This document shows, piece after piece, positions 1-8,135 of a stretch of DNA of 64,000 bases (positions are counted from its first letter, which is position 1; each line of letters begins with the position of its first letter). Made by a program: the position numbers and the translations under genes. Location: the NCBI GenBank assembly GCA_036563805.1, contig DATCLS010000053.1:62001-126000 (forward strand), given 5' to 3'. The notes beneath the pieces are model-generated. The model worked only from the letters and a program-made list of their open reading frames with translations. It had not been told where the DNA came from and did not search any database. Source of the stretch: DATCLS01 sp036563805. GTDB lineage: Bacteria > Actinomycetota > Acidimicrobiia > Acidimicrobiales > VFJN01.

Positions 1-1
1 C

Positions 2-472
2 ATCGCCAAGGCGCCGGTCGACGGCGAGCCGGCGGTCGGCATCGTCAGCCGGTCTGGCACGCTCACCTACCAGGCCCTCTACGAGCTGAAGCTCAACGAC
101 ATCGGCGTGTCGACGTGCGTGGGAATCGGCGGCGACCCGGTGCCGGGCACGTCGTTCATCGACTGCCTGGAGGCCTTCGAGGCCGACCCCGAGACCAAGG
201 CCGTGATGATGATCGGTGAGATCGGCGGCTCGGCCGAGGAGGAGGCGGCCGAGTTCATCGCCTCGAAGATGACGAAGCCCGTCGTTGCCTACGTGGCCGG
301 CGTCACCGCCCCGCCCGGCAAGAAGATGGGCCACGCCGGCGCCATCGTCTCGGGCGGCAAGGGCACGGCCCAGGCGAAGATGGACGCCCTGCGGGAGGCC
401 GGCGCCAAGGTGGGGCAGAACCCGACCGAGGCCGGCCAGCTGATGGTCGAGGTGGTACGGGGCCTGTCCTGA
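2..472 (+). CDS. sucD: Succinyl-CoA synthetase alpha subunit, C-terminal part (5' truncated by window)
   Basis: This is the 3' part of the alpha subunit of succinate-CoA ligase, the TCA enzyme that couples succinyl-CoA cleavage to NTP synthesis. The frame is open from base 2 and carries the family's GIVSRSGTLTYQ segment, the GIGGDPVPG loop and the KKMGHAGAIV segment with the phosphohistidine that shuttles phosphate between subunits. About 156 residues are present; the CoA-binding Rossmann domain lies upstream of the window. The last codons are involved in a 43-bp tandem duplication that places the stop at the repeat junction. sucC would be expected immediately upstream. A hairpin at 495-527 follows and probably ends transcription. 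Confidence 0.96.
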   Translation: MAKAPVDGEPAVGIVSRSGTLTYQALYELKLNDIGVSTCVGIGGDPVPGTSFIDCLEAFEADPETKAVMMIGEIGGSAEEEAAEFIASKMTKPVVAYVAGVTAPPGKKMGHAGAIVSGGKGTAQAKMDALREAGAKVGQNPTEAGQLMVEVVRGLS

Positions 473-513
473 GGCCGGCCAGCTGATGGTCGAGCGGGTG
501 CGGGGCCCGTCCG
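428..513 (+). repeat. 43-bp tandem duplication spanning the sucD stop codon
   Basis: Copy 1 is 428-470 and copy 2 is 471-513. The first 24 bases are identical and 38 of 43 match overall. The period is not a multiple of three, and the sucD stop codon (470-472) is formed across the junction, so the duplication is part of what ends the protein. Confidence 0.85.
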
Positions 514-527
514 AGGCCCCGCACCCG
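495..527. terminator. Hairpin between convergent sucD and the membrane-protein pair
   Basis: A perfect 12-bp inverted repeat (arms 495-506 and 516-527, 9-nt loop) lies between two converging genes. There is no T-tract, as is common for actinobacterial terminators. The left arm lies in the second copy of the sucD tandem duplication. Confidence 0.65.
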
Positions 528-553
528 ACGATCAGCGAGCAGCAGAGAGGGAG

Positions 554-1042
554 TCAGAAGGGCGTGGGCGCCGACGAGCCGCCCCCGCCCTTCTTTTCTT
601 CCTGCCACTCGAGGTAGCCGCCGAGCGCCAGCCCGGCGGCCGCCAGCAGGCCGATGAAGATCCCGAGCGAGCGGCTCACGTCGATGTCGACCCCCGGCAC
701 GTCCGGCACGTCCTCACCGAGCAGGAGCTTCATCAGCACCAGCCCGGCGGCGAGCACACCGGCGAAGAACAGGATCTGGCCCCACCCCATGGCCAGCTCC
801 GGGAGCCGGGTCTGCGGGGAGAACCGGCGGATGACGACGACCGCCACCATGGCGAGGCTGAGCAGGAACGGCAGCCAGACCCAGAACTCCGCGCCCTCGG
901 TCTCCCAGCCGTTGACGTCCAGCTCGCCCATCATGTCGCCGGCGATGTCGGCCGTGAACCAGTCGAGGAACGTCGCCACGAAGAAGACGAGCGCCGACAG
1001 GACGATCAGCCGGTCGGCCCGCGTGAGCTTGCTCAGGTTCAC
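554..1042 (-). CDS. Small four-helix membrane protein (paralog of the upstream gene)
   Basis: A 162-residue hydrophobic protein of unknown function. It starts VNLSKLTRADRLIV, has about four membrane segments, a conserved RRFSPQ stretch between helices 2 and 3, and a charged Gly-rich tail ending APTPF. The GTG start was chosen because it falls 5 nt after the stop of the upstream gene and aligns with that protein's N-terminus. The two proteins share a (D/N)LSKL start, the (R/K)-(F/L)-(S/A)-PQ motif, a GW(G/N)Q stretch and a GGYL C-terminal segment, so they arose by duplication. Proteins with this opening are common and uncharacterised in actinobacteria; I cannot assign a substrate. Confidence 0.85.
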   Translation of the reverse strand: MNLSKLTRADRLIVLSALVFFVATFLDWFTADIAGDMMGELDVNGWETEGAEFWVWLPFLLSLAMVAVVVIRRFSPQTRLPELAMGWGQILFFAGVLAAGLVLMKLLLGEDVPDVPGVDIDVSRSLGIFIGLLAAAGLALGGYLEWQEEKKGGGGSSAPTPF

Positions 1043-1047
1043 GGCAT

Positions 1048-1494
1048 TCAGAACTGGGTGGGCGGCGCCACGCTGGTCTCGGTCTCCTTGGAGATGAGGT
1101 ACCCACCGTAGGCCAGCGCGCACCCGAGCAGGACGAGGAAGTACGCCCAGAACGTCAGGAAGTCGGTCTCGGCGATCAGCTTCAGGAACAGCAGCACCGG
1201 CACGGCGATCGTGGCGTAGAAGATCGCCTGGTTCCAGCCGATCGGCAGGGCCGGCAGGTTCACCTGCGGCGCCAGCTTGCGCACGAGCACCACCACCACG
1301 AGGGCGAGCAGAACGATCAGCGCCAGGGCGGCCGGCCAGGCGATGGCGGTGCCGTCGCCGTCCAGCGGCTGCAACGAGTACGTCTCGCCGAAGATCTCGA
1401 CGCTGTGCCAGGGCACGAACAGCAGGAGCAGGATCTGCAAGATCCCGACCCCTGCCACGATGCGATCGCCCACCGACAGCTTGCTCAGGTCCAC
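1048..1494 (-). CDS. Small four-helix membrane protein
   Basis: A 148-residue integral membrane protein of unknown function, first gene of a two-gene unit with its paralog. The GTG start at 1494 is preceded by a good ribosome-binding site (GGGAGG at 1501-1506, 6-nt spacing). The protein opens VDLSKLSVGDRIV, followed by an LPLF-like hydrophobic helix ending FVPWHSV, then three more helices, an RKLAPQVNLPALP loop and a short hydrophilic tail. It resembles small actinobacterial proteins that open with LSxGDRIV and carry a short extracytoplasmic loop after the first helix. Both strands upstream are busy: purN is divergent, about 100 bases away. Confidence 0.85.
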   Translation of the reverse strand: MDLSKLSVGDRIVAGVGILQILLLLFVPWHSVEIFGETYSLQPLDGDGTAIAWPAALALIVLLALVVVVLVRKLAPQVNLPALPIGWNQAIFYATIAVPVLLFLKLIAETDFLTFWAYFLVLLGCALAYGGYLISKETETSVAPPTQF

Positions 1495-1583
1495 TACGTG
1501 CCTCCCATGATTCCGCGGAACGTCCACGCGCCCGCTCCCACCGAGGAGAGCGACGGGTGCCCGGAGCCTGCGTGCACCGTCGC

Positions 1584-1589
1584 TACGAT
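1584..1589 (+). promoter_or_regulatory. -10 box of leaderless purN
   Basis: TACGAT lies 8 nt before the purN ATG and there is no ribosome-binding site, which is the arrangement expected when transcription starts at the start codon. Confidence 0.6.
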
Positions 1590-1597
1590 CGACGTCG

Positions 1598-2191
1598 ATG
1601 TCCGCAGCCCGCATCGCCGTTCTCGCCTCGGGCAGCGGAACCCTACTCCAGGCCATCCTGGCCGACGGGATCACCGTGACGGTCGTGGCCGCCGACCGAC
1701 GCTGCCGGGCGCTCGACATCGCGCGCGACCACGGCGTGCCGGCCGAGCTGGTCGAGCGCACCGAGTGGGGCAAGGCGTTCGACCGGGCCGCCTACACCGA
1801 CCAGCTGGTGAAGGTCCTGCGGTCCTACGAGGTCGAGGTGGTCGTGATGGCCGGCTTCGGCACGATCGTGCCGGGCCTGGCCGACGCCTACCCGGGCCGG
1901 GTGCTCAACAGCCACCCGGCCCTGCTCCCGGCGTTCAAGGGCTGGCACGCCGTGCGCGACGCCCTGGCGGCCGGCGTGCGCGAGACCGGCACGACCATCC
2001 ACATCGCCACCGCCGAGGTCGACGAGGGGCCGATCCTCGCCCAGGAGACGGTGCCCGTGCTGCCCGGCGACACAGAGGAGACGCTGCACGAGCGCATCAA
2101 GCAGGTCGAGCGCCGCCTCTATCCGGCCACCATCCGCCGGTTCCTGAAGGACCTCGAGGGTCGCACCGGCCCGGCCACGGCCGGCGACTAG
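1598..2191 (+). CDS. purN: Phosphoribosylglycinamide formyltransferase
   Basis: GAR transformylase transfers a formyl group from 10-formyl-THF to GAR in purine synthesis. The 197-residue length is normal. Visible motifs are the N-terminal phosphate loop GSGTLLQA (GSGSNLQA in many homologs), the catalytic NSHPALLP segment carrying the Asn and His of the N-x-H pair, and VDEGPI carrying the catalytic Asp. The ATG was chosen because a TACGAT -10 lies 8 nt upstream and no ribosome-binding site is visible. purH follows after one small gene. folD, which feeds 10-formyl-THF to both enzymes, is only 5 kb away, so one-carbon and purine genes cluster here. Confidence 0.96.
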   Translation: MSAARIAVLASGSGTLLQAILADGITVTVVAADRRCRALDIARDHGVPAELVERTEWGKAFDRAAYTDQLVKVLRSYEVEVVVMAGFGTIVPGLADAYPGRVLNSHPALLPAFKGWHAVRDALAAGVRETGTTIHIATAEVDEGPILAQETVPVLPGDTEETLHERIKQVERRLYPATIRRFLKDLEGRTGPATAGD

Positions 2192-2276
2192 GGGCGACCG
2201 GGCCTGCGACCCGCCGCCGGCTGAGCCACCATTCAGGTCACCAACCTGCGTGACCGGAAAGGGGGAGACGCGACAG

Positions 2277-2591
2277 ATGGCGGTCGACGAGTTGGAGCTG
2301 GGACGCCTGCAGGGCCAGGTCAAGGTCCTGGAGGAGCGGCTGGCGGCGGCGGACGCGGCCGAGGAGCACCACCGGGCCGAGCTGGAGGCCGCCCGCAGCG
2401 AGGCGGCCGACGCCCGCGTCGCGCTCAAGGAAGCGCAGGTCAGGGTCGAGGAGTGGCGTCGCCGGGTGGAGGACCTGGAGCGCCGGCTCGCGGACGCCGA
2501 GAAGGCCCGGCGGCGGGCCGAGGAGGAGCGCAGCGCGGTCATCGCCGCCCTCGGGCGCCGGGCGCGCAAGCAGCTCAGCCTGGCCGAATAG
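2277..2591 (+). CDS. Small coiled-coil protein
   Basis: A 104-residue, highly charged, almost entirely alpha-helical protein of unknown function. From residue 4 to about 95 it shows continuous heptads rich in Glu, Arg, Ala and Leu, so it should form one long coiled coil; the tail is basic (RRARKQLSLAE). The ATG at 2277 is preceded by GGGGGAG at 2261-2267 and is preferred to the GTG at 2250. That GTG lies in the right arm of an inverted repeat (GGTCAC at 2236-2241, GTGACC at 2250-2255), which may be an operator or hairpin. The gene sits between purN and purH, 32 nt before the latter, and is probably co-transcribed with it. A structural or scaffolding role is only a guess. Confidence 0.8.
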   Translation: MAVDELELGRLQGQVKVLEERLAAADAAEEHHRAELEAARSEAADARVALKEAQVRVEEWRRRVEDLERRLADAEKARRRAEEERSAVIAALGRRARKQLSLAE

Positions 2592-2623
2592 CCTGTGCCG
2601 GTCGCCCAGCCCAAGGAGAACGC

Positions 2624-4201
2624 GTGAGGGCTCTGCTCTCGGTCTACGACAAGTCCGGCATCGTCGATCTGGCCCGGGGCCTGGCCGAACTCGGCTGCGC
2701 CCTGGTGTCGTCCGGCGGCACCGCGGCCGCCTTGCGGGGCGCGGGGCTGGAGGTGACCGACACGGCCGAGACGACCGGGTTCCCGGCCATCCTCGGGCAC
2801 CGGGTCGTGACCCTGCACCCCAAGGTCCACGGCGGCATCCTCGCCGACCCGACCGACCCCGCCCACCGGGCCGACCTCGAGGCCCACGGCATCGAGCCGT
2901 TCGACCTCGTGGTCGTCAACCTCTACCCGTTCGGGTCCGACCCGGCGGCGTTCGAGCACGGCGGCGCCGGGGGCGAGGCTCGCGGCGAGGACCTGATCGA
3001 CATCGGCGGCCCGGCCCTGATCCGGGCGGCGGCCAAGAACCACGCCCACGTCGGCGTCGTCGTCGACCCGGCCGATTACCAGCCCGTGCTCGACGAGCTG
3101 CGGGCCAAGGGCGGCCTGTCGGCCGACACCCGGCGGGCGCTGGCCCGCAAGGCGTTCGCCCGCACCGCGGCCTACGACGCCGCCATCGTCGGCTGGCTCG
3201 ACGCCACCGGGCCCGACGCCGACGAGCTGCCGGCCTCGCTCCACCTGTCCTATCGGCGCGAGCCGCTGACCCTGCGCTACGGCGAGAACCCGCACCAGCG
3301 GGCGGCGCTGTACCGCGCCGAGGGCGTCGAGGCGGCGGGCGGGTCCGCCCCGTGGTGGGCGTCGCTGACCCAGCACGGCGGCATGGCGCTCAGCTACCTC
3401 AACCTCTACGACGCCGACGCCGCCTGGCTGCTGGCCCACGACCTGGCCAGGGCGTTCGGCCGCCCGGCCGCCGCCATCATCAAGCACGCCAACCCGTGTG
3501 GGGCGGCGGTGGCCGACTCGCTGGCCGACGCCTACCAGCGGGCCTTCGAATGCGACGAGCGCTCCGCCTTTGGCGGCATCGTGGCGTTGACCGACGCGGT
3601 CGACGCGGCCACGGTCGAGCGCATGGTGGCGGCCGCCCAGGCCGACGTCGTCATCGCCCCCGGCTACGAGGACGGCGCGATCGAGGCGCTGCAGGCCAAG
3701 CGCAAGAACACCCGCATCCTGTCGGCCCCGGCGCCGGTGCGCGACCGCTGGCACCTGCGGCCGATCACCGGCGGCCTGCTCGTGCAGGACCAGCACGGCT
3801 TCGCCGCCCCCCGGTCCGAGTGGCGCGTCGTCACCCGGCGCCAGCCGACCGAGGCCGAGTGGGCCGACGCCGAGCTGGCCTGGCGGGTGTGCGGATGGGT
3901 GAAGTCCAACGCCATCGTGCTGGCCAAGGACGGCACCGCCTGGGGCATCGGCGCCGGGCAGCAGAACCGGGTCGAGTCGGGCCAGCTGGCCGCGTCCAAG
4001 GCGGCCGGCCGGGCCGCCGGCGGGGCCTGCGCCAGCGACGCCTTCTACCCGTTCCCCGACGGCATCGAGGCCGCGGCCGAGGCCGGCGTGGCGGTCATCG
4101 TCCAGCCCGGCGGCTCGGTGCGCGACGAGCAGAACATCGCCCGGGCCGACGAGCTGGGCGTGGCCATGGTCTTCACCGGCGAGCGCCATTTCCTCCACTG
4201 A
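2624..4201 (+). CDS. purH: Bifunctional AICAR transformylase / IMP cyclohydrolase
   Basis: PurH carries out the last two steps of IMP synthesis. The 525 residues match the usual bacterial length. The N-terminal MGS-like cyclohydrolase domain (about 1-150) shows LLSVYDKSGI, SSGGTA and the TLHPKVHGGIL segment. The C-terminal transformylase domain shows RYGENPHQ and the catalytic KHANPCG (Lys-His pair), followed by AFGGIVALT and the conserved end VVQPGGSVRDEQ-like segment (here IVQPGGSVRD) and VFTGERHFLH. The GTG at 2624 has an AAGGAG ribosome-binding site 6 nt upstream; the frame is open further upstream but without family similarity. The gene converges on the repeat protein at 4268. Confidence 0.97.
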   Translation: MRALLSVYDKSGIVDLARGLAELGCALVSSGGTAAALRGAGLEVTDTAETTGFPAILGHRVVTLHPKVHGGILADPTDPAHRADLEAHGIEPFDLVVVNLYPFGSDPAAFEHGGAGGEARGEDLIDIGGPALIRAAAKNHAHVGVVVDPADYQPVLDELRAKGGLSADTRRALARKAFARTAAYDAAIVGWLDATGPDADELPASLHLSYRREPLTLRYGENPHQRAALYRAEGVEAAGGSAPWWASLTQHGGMALSYLNLYDADAAWLLAHDLARAFGRPAAAIIKHANPCGAAVADSLADAYQRAFECDERSAFGGIVALTDAVDAATVERMVAAAQADVVIAPGYEDGAIEALQAKRKNTRILSAPAPVRDRWHLRPITGGLLVQDQHGFAAPRSEWRVVTRRQPTEAEWADAELAWRVCGWVKSNAIVLAKDGTAWGIGAGQQNRVESGQLAASKAAGRAAGGACASDAFYPFPDGIEAAAEAGVAVIVQPGGSVRDEQNIARADELGVAMVFTGERHFLH

Positions 4202-4218
4202 GCGGGTTCCTGCGCTGA

Positions 4219-4236
4219 CCGCCGGCCCGCCGGCGG
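4219..4236. terminator. Short hairpin between convergent purH and the repeat protein
   Basis: Arms CCGCCGGC (4219-4226) and GCCGGCGG (4229-4236) can pair, with a few bases left as loop. There is no T-tract. Weak support beyond its position between converging genes. Confidence 0.35.
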
Positions 4237-4267
4237 GGCCGTGCTCGGCCCTCCGGGCGCCGAGGCG

Positions 4268-7108
4268 TCATTCCCGGCGGATGGCCTGGGTGAAGCTGGC
4301 GGCCACCAGCGTGGCCAGGACCCAGCCGACGGCGCTGGCCGCCCACAGCACGCCGGCCAGCCACCGGCCCGAGTCCCACCAGGCGTCGCCGTGGGCGCTG
4401 AGGTCCGGCGTCCACCGCGACCGCTGGCCGAGGTCGACGATCGGCACGACGTTGTCGAGGGCGTAGACGACCGGCTGGACGCACGGGTAGGCGTCGTCGC
4501 AGTCCGAGGCCCGCACCGGCGCACCCGAGGCGGACGTGGCCGGCGTCTCGTCGGTGGCGATCAGCATGTCGGTCGAGCGGGCGTGCGCCAGCCACACCGA
4601 CAGCCCCAGGACGAGCGGGACGGCGATGAGCAGCGACCGGGCCGGCGCGTAGCCGTGCCCGATCGTGTAGCGGAGCAGCGTCCGCCACGCCCGGCCGGCC
4701 GCCCCGTACCAGCCGGTGGGCAGCTGGCTGCGCCAGTGCGCCGGCGGGTCGAGCAGCACGTTGTGGCGCTCGATGGCGATCCGCCGGGCGTCCGACTCGT
4801 CACCGCTGGCCCGATAGACGGCGGCCAGCTGCACGTAGCCCTGGGCGCTGGGCTCCCGCTGCCGCCGCAGCCAGTCCCGGCGGGCCCGCCAGCCCCGGTC
4901 GGCGGGCGGGCACACCAGCCGCTCGTACCGGAAGCCGTCGATGTCGATGACCGCGGGCCACGACCGCCGGTCGTCGTGCAGGCTGCTGGCGGTGGCGCCC
5001 CACAGCTCCACCGCCCCCTCGGCCCGGAAGCCCCGGTGCAACATGACGTCGCCCGTGATGCGGGCCCCGGCGACGTTGAGGGCGGTGCCGCCGGGGTGGC
5101 GGAACGTGCCGCCCGTGCACCGCAGGTCGTTGCCGATCGTGGCGCCGGCCAGCCGCACCCGGCCCCGGCAGGCGAACCCGTGGCGGAGCAGCACGCTGCC
5201 CTCGACCTGGATGCGGGCCGCGTCGAGGGCCCGCTCGGTCCCGGCGTCGAGTTGGGCGCCGGTGGCGTCGATGTCACCGCCGATCGCGGCCCCGACCAGC
5301 CGCACGTCGCCCTCGGCCGCGAACCCGTCGCGCATCTGGAGGCTGCCGCTGACCCGGGCCCGGCCCACGCTGAGCGCCACCCCGCCGGGGTTGGCGAACC
5401 GGGCGGCCGTCACCGACAGGTAGCCGCCCACGGTGGCGCCGACCAGCCGCACCTCGCCGCGGGCGTGGAAGCCGTCGTTGAGGTAGACGCTCCCCGACAC
5501 CGTGGCGCCGTCGGCATCGAGGGCCACCCCGTCGGGCCGGTCCAGGCGGGCGCCCCCGCACGCGAGGTGCCCCCCGACGGTGGCGGCCACGAGCCGGACC
5601 TCGCCCACCACGTCGGCGCCGGGCAGCTCGACGCTGCCCGTGACCCGGATGCCGGTGGCGACGAGCGCCCGCGCCCCGTCGGCGGCCCGGAGGCGGGCGC
5701 CGCGGCACGCCAGGTCGCTCCCCACCGCCGCGCCGGCCAGGCGCACCGTGCCCTCGACCGAGAAGCCGCCGTCGAGGAACACGCTGCCGCCGACCTCGGC
5801 CCGATCGCCGGCCAGCGCCGTCCCGTCGGGCCGGCGGAGGCGGGCGGCGGCGCACGACAGGTCGCCGTCCACGGCGATGCCGGTCAGCGTCACCGTCCCG
5901 GCGACCTCGGCCCCCCGCAGCGAGACGCGACCGTGCACGTGGGCGTCGGTGGCGTCGAGCTCGCCGGTCAGCCGGGCGTCGCTGGCATCGAGGCTTCCCT
6001 GCACGGTGGCGCCGGCCAGGCGGACCGTACCCTCGGCGGCGAAGCCCCGGTGGAGGCGGACGTCGCTCTCGACCCGGGCGCCGTCGAGGTTGAGCGCCGG
6101 GCCGTCGCCGCCGGCCAGCTCGGCCCCGGCGGCCTGGAGGTTGCCGCTGATGGTGGCGCCGGCGAAGCGGATCTCGCCGGCGGTGCGCAGGTGGCGCTCG
6201 AGGAACACGTTGCCGCCGATCCGGCTCCGGCTGGCCCACAGCGCCACGTCGCCGGGCGCCCGCAGCTCCGCCCCGCCGCAGCCGAGGTCGCCGCCCACGC
6301 TCGTGTTGACCAGGCCGACCGCGCCCTCGACCCGCGCCCCGGTGAGCAGCAGCTCACCGGCGATGGTCGCCCCGCCGAGCTGGAGCGCGACGCCCGCCGG
6401 GTTGGCGAGCCGGGCTCCGGAGCAGTCGACCCGACCCTCGACCGTGGCCCGGGTCAGGTTGACCTGGCCGGCGGCCCGGGCCCCGGCCATCAGGACGTAC
6501 CCGCCGACCCGGGCCCCCTCGGCGTCGAGGGCGACCCGGTCCGCCGCGCCGACCGTCCCGCCGCCCGCCGCAACGTCCGCGCCGGAGCCCGCCGCCGGGC
6601 CGGCCGCCCGCAGGTCGGCCCCCTGGCAGGCGAGGTCGCCGTCGATCTGCGCGCCGGTCAGGTCGACGGGCCCGCGGGCCCGGAGCCGGCGGAGCAGCAG
6701 CGAGCCGGCCACGGCCAGCCGGTCGGCCGCCAGGCCGCCGCACCGCACGTTGGTCAGGCGGATCGTCGGCGTGCGGGCGTCGTGCAGGACGATCGGCCGG
6801 TCGCCCAGCTGGCAGGCCGTGAGGCGGAGGCGGTGGCGCAGCTCGGCGCACTCCAGGTCGAGGCCGCCGAGGATGCGGGCGCCGGCGAGGGCCACGCCCC
6901 GCCGGTGGACGCCGGCACCCGGGTCGGTGAGCAGGTCGGCCAGCCAGGCGCCGTCGACCGTCCGGCCGGCCCAGGCGTCGTCGTCGCCGTGGTCGGGCAG
7001 CTCGTCGCCGTCGCCGTCCCCGGTGCGGCCGCGCCGGAAGTCGGCCGGCTCGCCCCGCCGGGCGCAGGCCAGCACCAGCTCGTGCGCCGCCTCGAGCCCC
7101 GCCGTCAT
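4268..7108 (-). CDS. Large beta-helix repeat protein with C-terminal membrane anchor
   Basis: A 946-residue protein. Residues about 60-690 are a long array of units of about 40-45 residues. Each unit carries motifs such as VRLxGAxxGxxLxCxGARL, then ALxxDxAxVxGSVxLxxGF. The regular spacing of Gly, Ala, Leu and Val resembles the right-handed beta-helix of pentapeptide-repeat proteins, although the pentapeptide register is loose. A globular stretch follows (IDIDGFRYERL, then YVQLAAVYRASGDESDARR). Two membrane helices near the C-terminus flank a conserved VVYALDNVVPIVDLGQ segment. Similar actinobacterial proteins are sometimes labelled membrane-associated oxidoreductase, but I see no nucleotide-binding or redox motif here. 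The gene is divergent from folD and probably encodes a rod-like domain tethered to the membrane. Function unknown. Confidence 0.85.
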   Translation of the reverse strand: MTAGLEAAHELVLACARRGEPADFRRGRTGDGDGDELPDHGDDDAWAGRTVDGAWLADLLTDPGAGVHRRGVALAGARILGGLDLECAELRHRLRLTACQLGDRPIVLHDARTPTIRLTNVRCGGLAADRLAVAGSLLLRRLRARGPVDLTGAQIDGDLACQGADLRAAGPAAGSGADVAAGGGTVGAADRVALDAEGARVGGYVLMAGARAAGQVNLTRATVEGRVDCSGARLANPAGVALQLGGATIAGELLLTGARVEGAVGLVNTSVGGDLGCGGAELRAPGDVALWASRSRIGGNVFLERHLRTAGEIRFAGATISGNLQAAGAELAGGDGPALNLDGARVESDVRLHRGFAAEGTVRLAGATVQGSLDASDARLTGELDATDAHVHGRVSLRGAEVAGTVTLTGIAVDGDLSCAAARLRRPDGTALAGDRAEVGGSVFLDGGFSVEGTVRLAGAAVGSDLACRGARLRAADGARALVATGIRVTGSVELPGADVVGEVRLVAATVGGHLACGGARLDRPDGVALDADGATVSGSVYLNDGFHARGEVRLVGATVGGYLSVTAARFANPGGVALSVGRARVSGSLQMRDGFAAEGDVRLVGAAIGGDIDATGAQLDAGTERALDAARIQVEGSVLLRHGFACRGRVRLAGATIGNDLRCTGGTFRHPGGTALNVAGARITGDVMLHRGFRAEGAVELWGATASSLHDDRRSWPAVIDIDGFRYERLVCPPADRGWRARRDWLRRQREPSAQGYVQLAAVYRASGDESDARRIAIERHNVLLDPPAHWRSQLPTGWYGAAGRAWRTLLRYTIGHGYAPARSLLIAVPLVLGLSVWLAHARSTDMLIATDETPATSASGAPVRASDCDDAYPCVQPVVYALDNVVPIVDLGQRSRWTPDLSAHGDAWWDSGRWLAGVLWAASAVGWVLATLVAASFTQAIRRE

Positions 7109-7171
7109 GCCGCCGTCACGTCCGCGGCCATGTCCGCCGTCGCGTCCCGAATCCCACAGCTACCGGCACGG

Positions 7172-7177
7172 TAGCGT
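7172..7177 (+). promoter_or_regulatory. -10 box of leaderless folD
   Basis: TAGCGT lies 7 nt before the folD ATG and no ribosome-binding site is visible, consistent with transcription starting at the start codon. Confidence 0.6.
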
Positions 7178-7184
7178 GGCCGGG

Positions 7185-8045
7185 ATGACCGCCAAGCTGC
7201 TCGAAGGGGCGCCCGTCGCCGAGGCCGTGCTCGCGGACGTGGCCAAGCGGGTCGAGGCGCTGTCCGACCGGGGCAAGGGCGTCGGCCTCGGCACGATCCT
7301 GGTGGGCGACGACGAGCCGTCGGCCCGGTACGTCGCCCGCAAGCACGAGGCCTGCGAGCGGGTCGGCATCGCCAGCCACCACGTCGCCATACCCGCCGAC
7401 GCCGGGCAGGCGGCGCTGCTCGAGGCGGTCGACCGGTTCAACGCCGACCCCGGCGTCGACGCCTACATCATCCAGCTGCCGGTGCCCGACGGCTTCGACG
7501 CCGGCGAGGCGCTCAGCCGCATGGACCCCGACAAGGACGCCGACGGACTCCACCCCGTCAACCTGGGCCGGCTCGTCCTGCAGGAGCCCGGCCCGGTGCC
7601 GTGCACGCCCGCCGGCATCCAGGCCATGTTCGTCCACTACGGCATCGAGATCGCCGGCCGCGAGGTGGTGGTCGTCGGGCGCGGCCCCACGCTGGGCCGG
7701 CCCTTGGCGCTGCTGCTCACGCTCAAGCAGCCGGGGGCGAACGCGGCGGTGACCGTCGTCCACTCGGGCGTGGCCGACCTGGGCGCCTACACCCGGCGGG
7801 CCGAGATCGTGGTGGCGGCGGCCGGCGTGCCGTCGATCGTGACGCCCGACATGGTCCGTCCCGGCGCCGTGGTGGTCAGCGGCGGCCAGTCGTGGGCCGG
7901 CCGCAGGGCGCTGCCCGACGTCGACGAGGCGGTCGGCGATGTGGCCAGTTGGATCACGCCGCGGCTCGGCGGCGTCGGCCCCACGACCGTGGCCATGCTC
8001 CTGCGCAACACGGTGGCGGCGGCCGAGCGCCGGGCGAACGGCTAG
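7185..8045 (+). CDS. folD: Methylenetetrahydrofolate dehydrogenase / cyclohydrolase
   Basis: FolD interconverts 5,10-methylene-THF, methenyl-THF and 10-formyl-THF using NADP. The 286-residue protein has the substrate-site Tyr and catalytic Lys in YVARKHEACERVGI, the PDKDADGLHPVN-type signature (DKDADGLHPVNLG), the PCTPAG motif, the Rossmann segment VVVGRGPTLGRPLA (usually GRSxxVGxP, so Ser is replaced by Gly here) and the C-terminal GGVGPTTVAMLLRNT. The ATG at 7185 was chosen as it lies 7 nt after a TAGCGT -10 box. metF follows 90 nt downstream on the same strand, a natural pairing because MetF uses the FolD product methylene-THF. Confidence 0.97.
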   Translation: MTAKLLEGAPVAEAVLADVAKRVEALSDRGKGVGLGTILVGDDEPSARYVARKHEACERVGIASHHVAIPADAGQAALLEAVDRFNADPGVDAYIIQLPVPDGFDAGEALSRMDPDKDADGLHPVNLGRLVLQEPGPVPCTPAGIQAMFVHYGIEIAGREVVVVGRGPTLGRPLALLLTLKQPGANAAVTVVHSGVADLGAYTRRAEIVVAAAGVPSIVTPDMVRPGAVVVSGGQSWAGRRALPDVDEAVGDVASWITPRLGGVGPTTVAMLLRNTVAAAERRANG

Positions 8046-8065
8046 CATCGGCGGGCAGCGAGTTC

Positions 8066-8100
8066 GGGCTGATATGGGGTGGTGCAGCTGCACCCAGCCC
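8066..8100 (+). promoter_or_regulatory. Stem-loop in the folD-metF gap
   Basis: GGGCTG (8066-8071) pairs with CAGCCC (8095-8100), enclosing a perfect palindrome, GGTGCAGCTGCACC at 8081-8094. It lies about 35 nt before the metF start. It could attenuate or process the transcript, or simply end folD transcription. I do not recognise it as any SAM or SAH riboswitch class. Confidence 0.4.
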
Positions 8101-8135
8101 GGTGACGACCACGCGACGTCATCAGGAGCGCACCC

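Noticed and set aside
1643..4198. Long minus-strand open frame antisense to purN and purH
   Set aside because: It runs across two clear genes on the other strand, has runs of Gly/Arg/Val of the kind produced by GC-rich antisense reading, and has no family motif.
4241..7174. Long plus-strand open frames across the repeat-protein gene
   Set aside because: They mirror the repeat gene on the minus strand; composition is Pro/Arg/Ala-rich without motifs.
8046..8135. SAM or SAH riboswitch before metF
   Set aside because: None of the conserved core sequences of those classes is visible, only a generic stem-loop.
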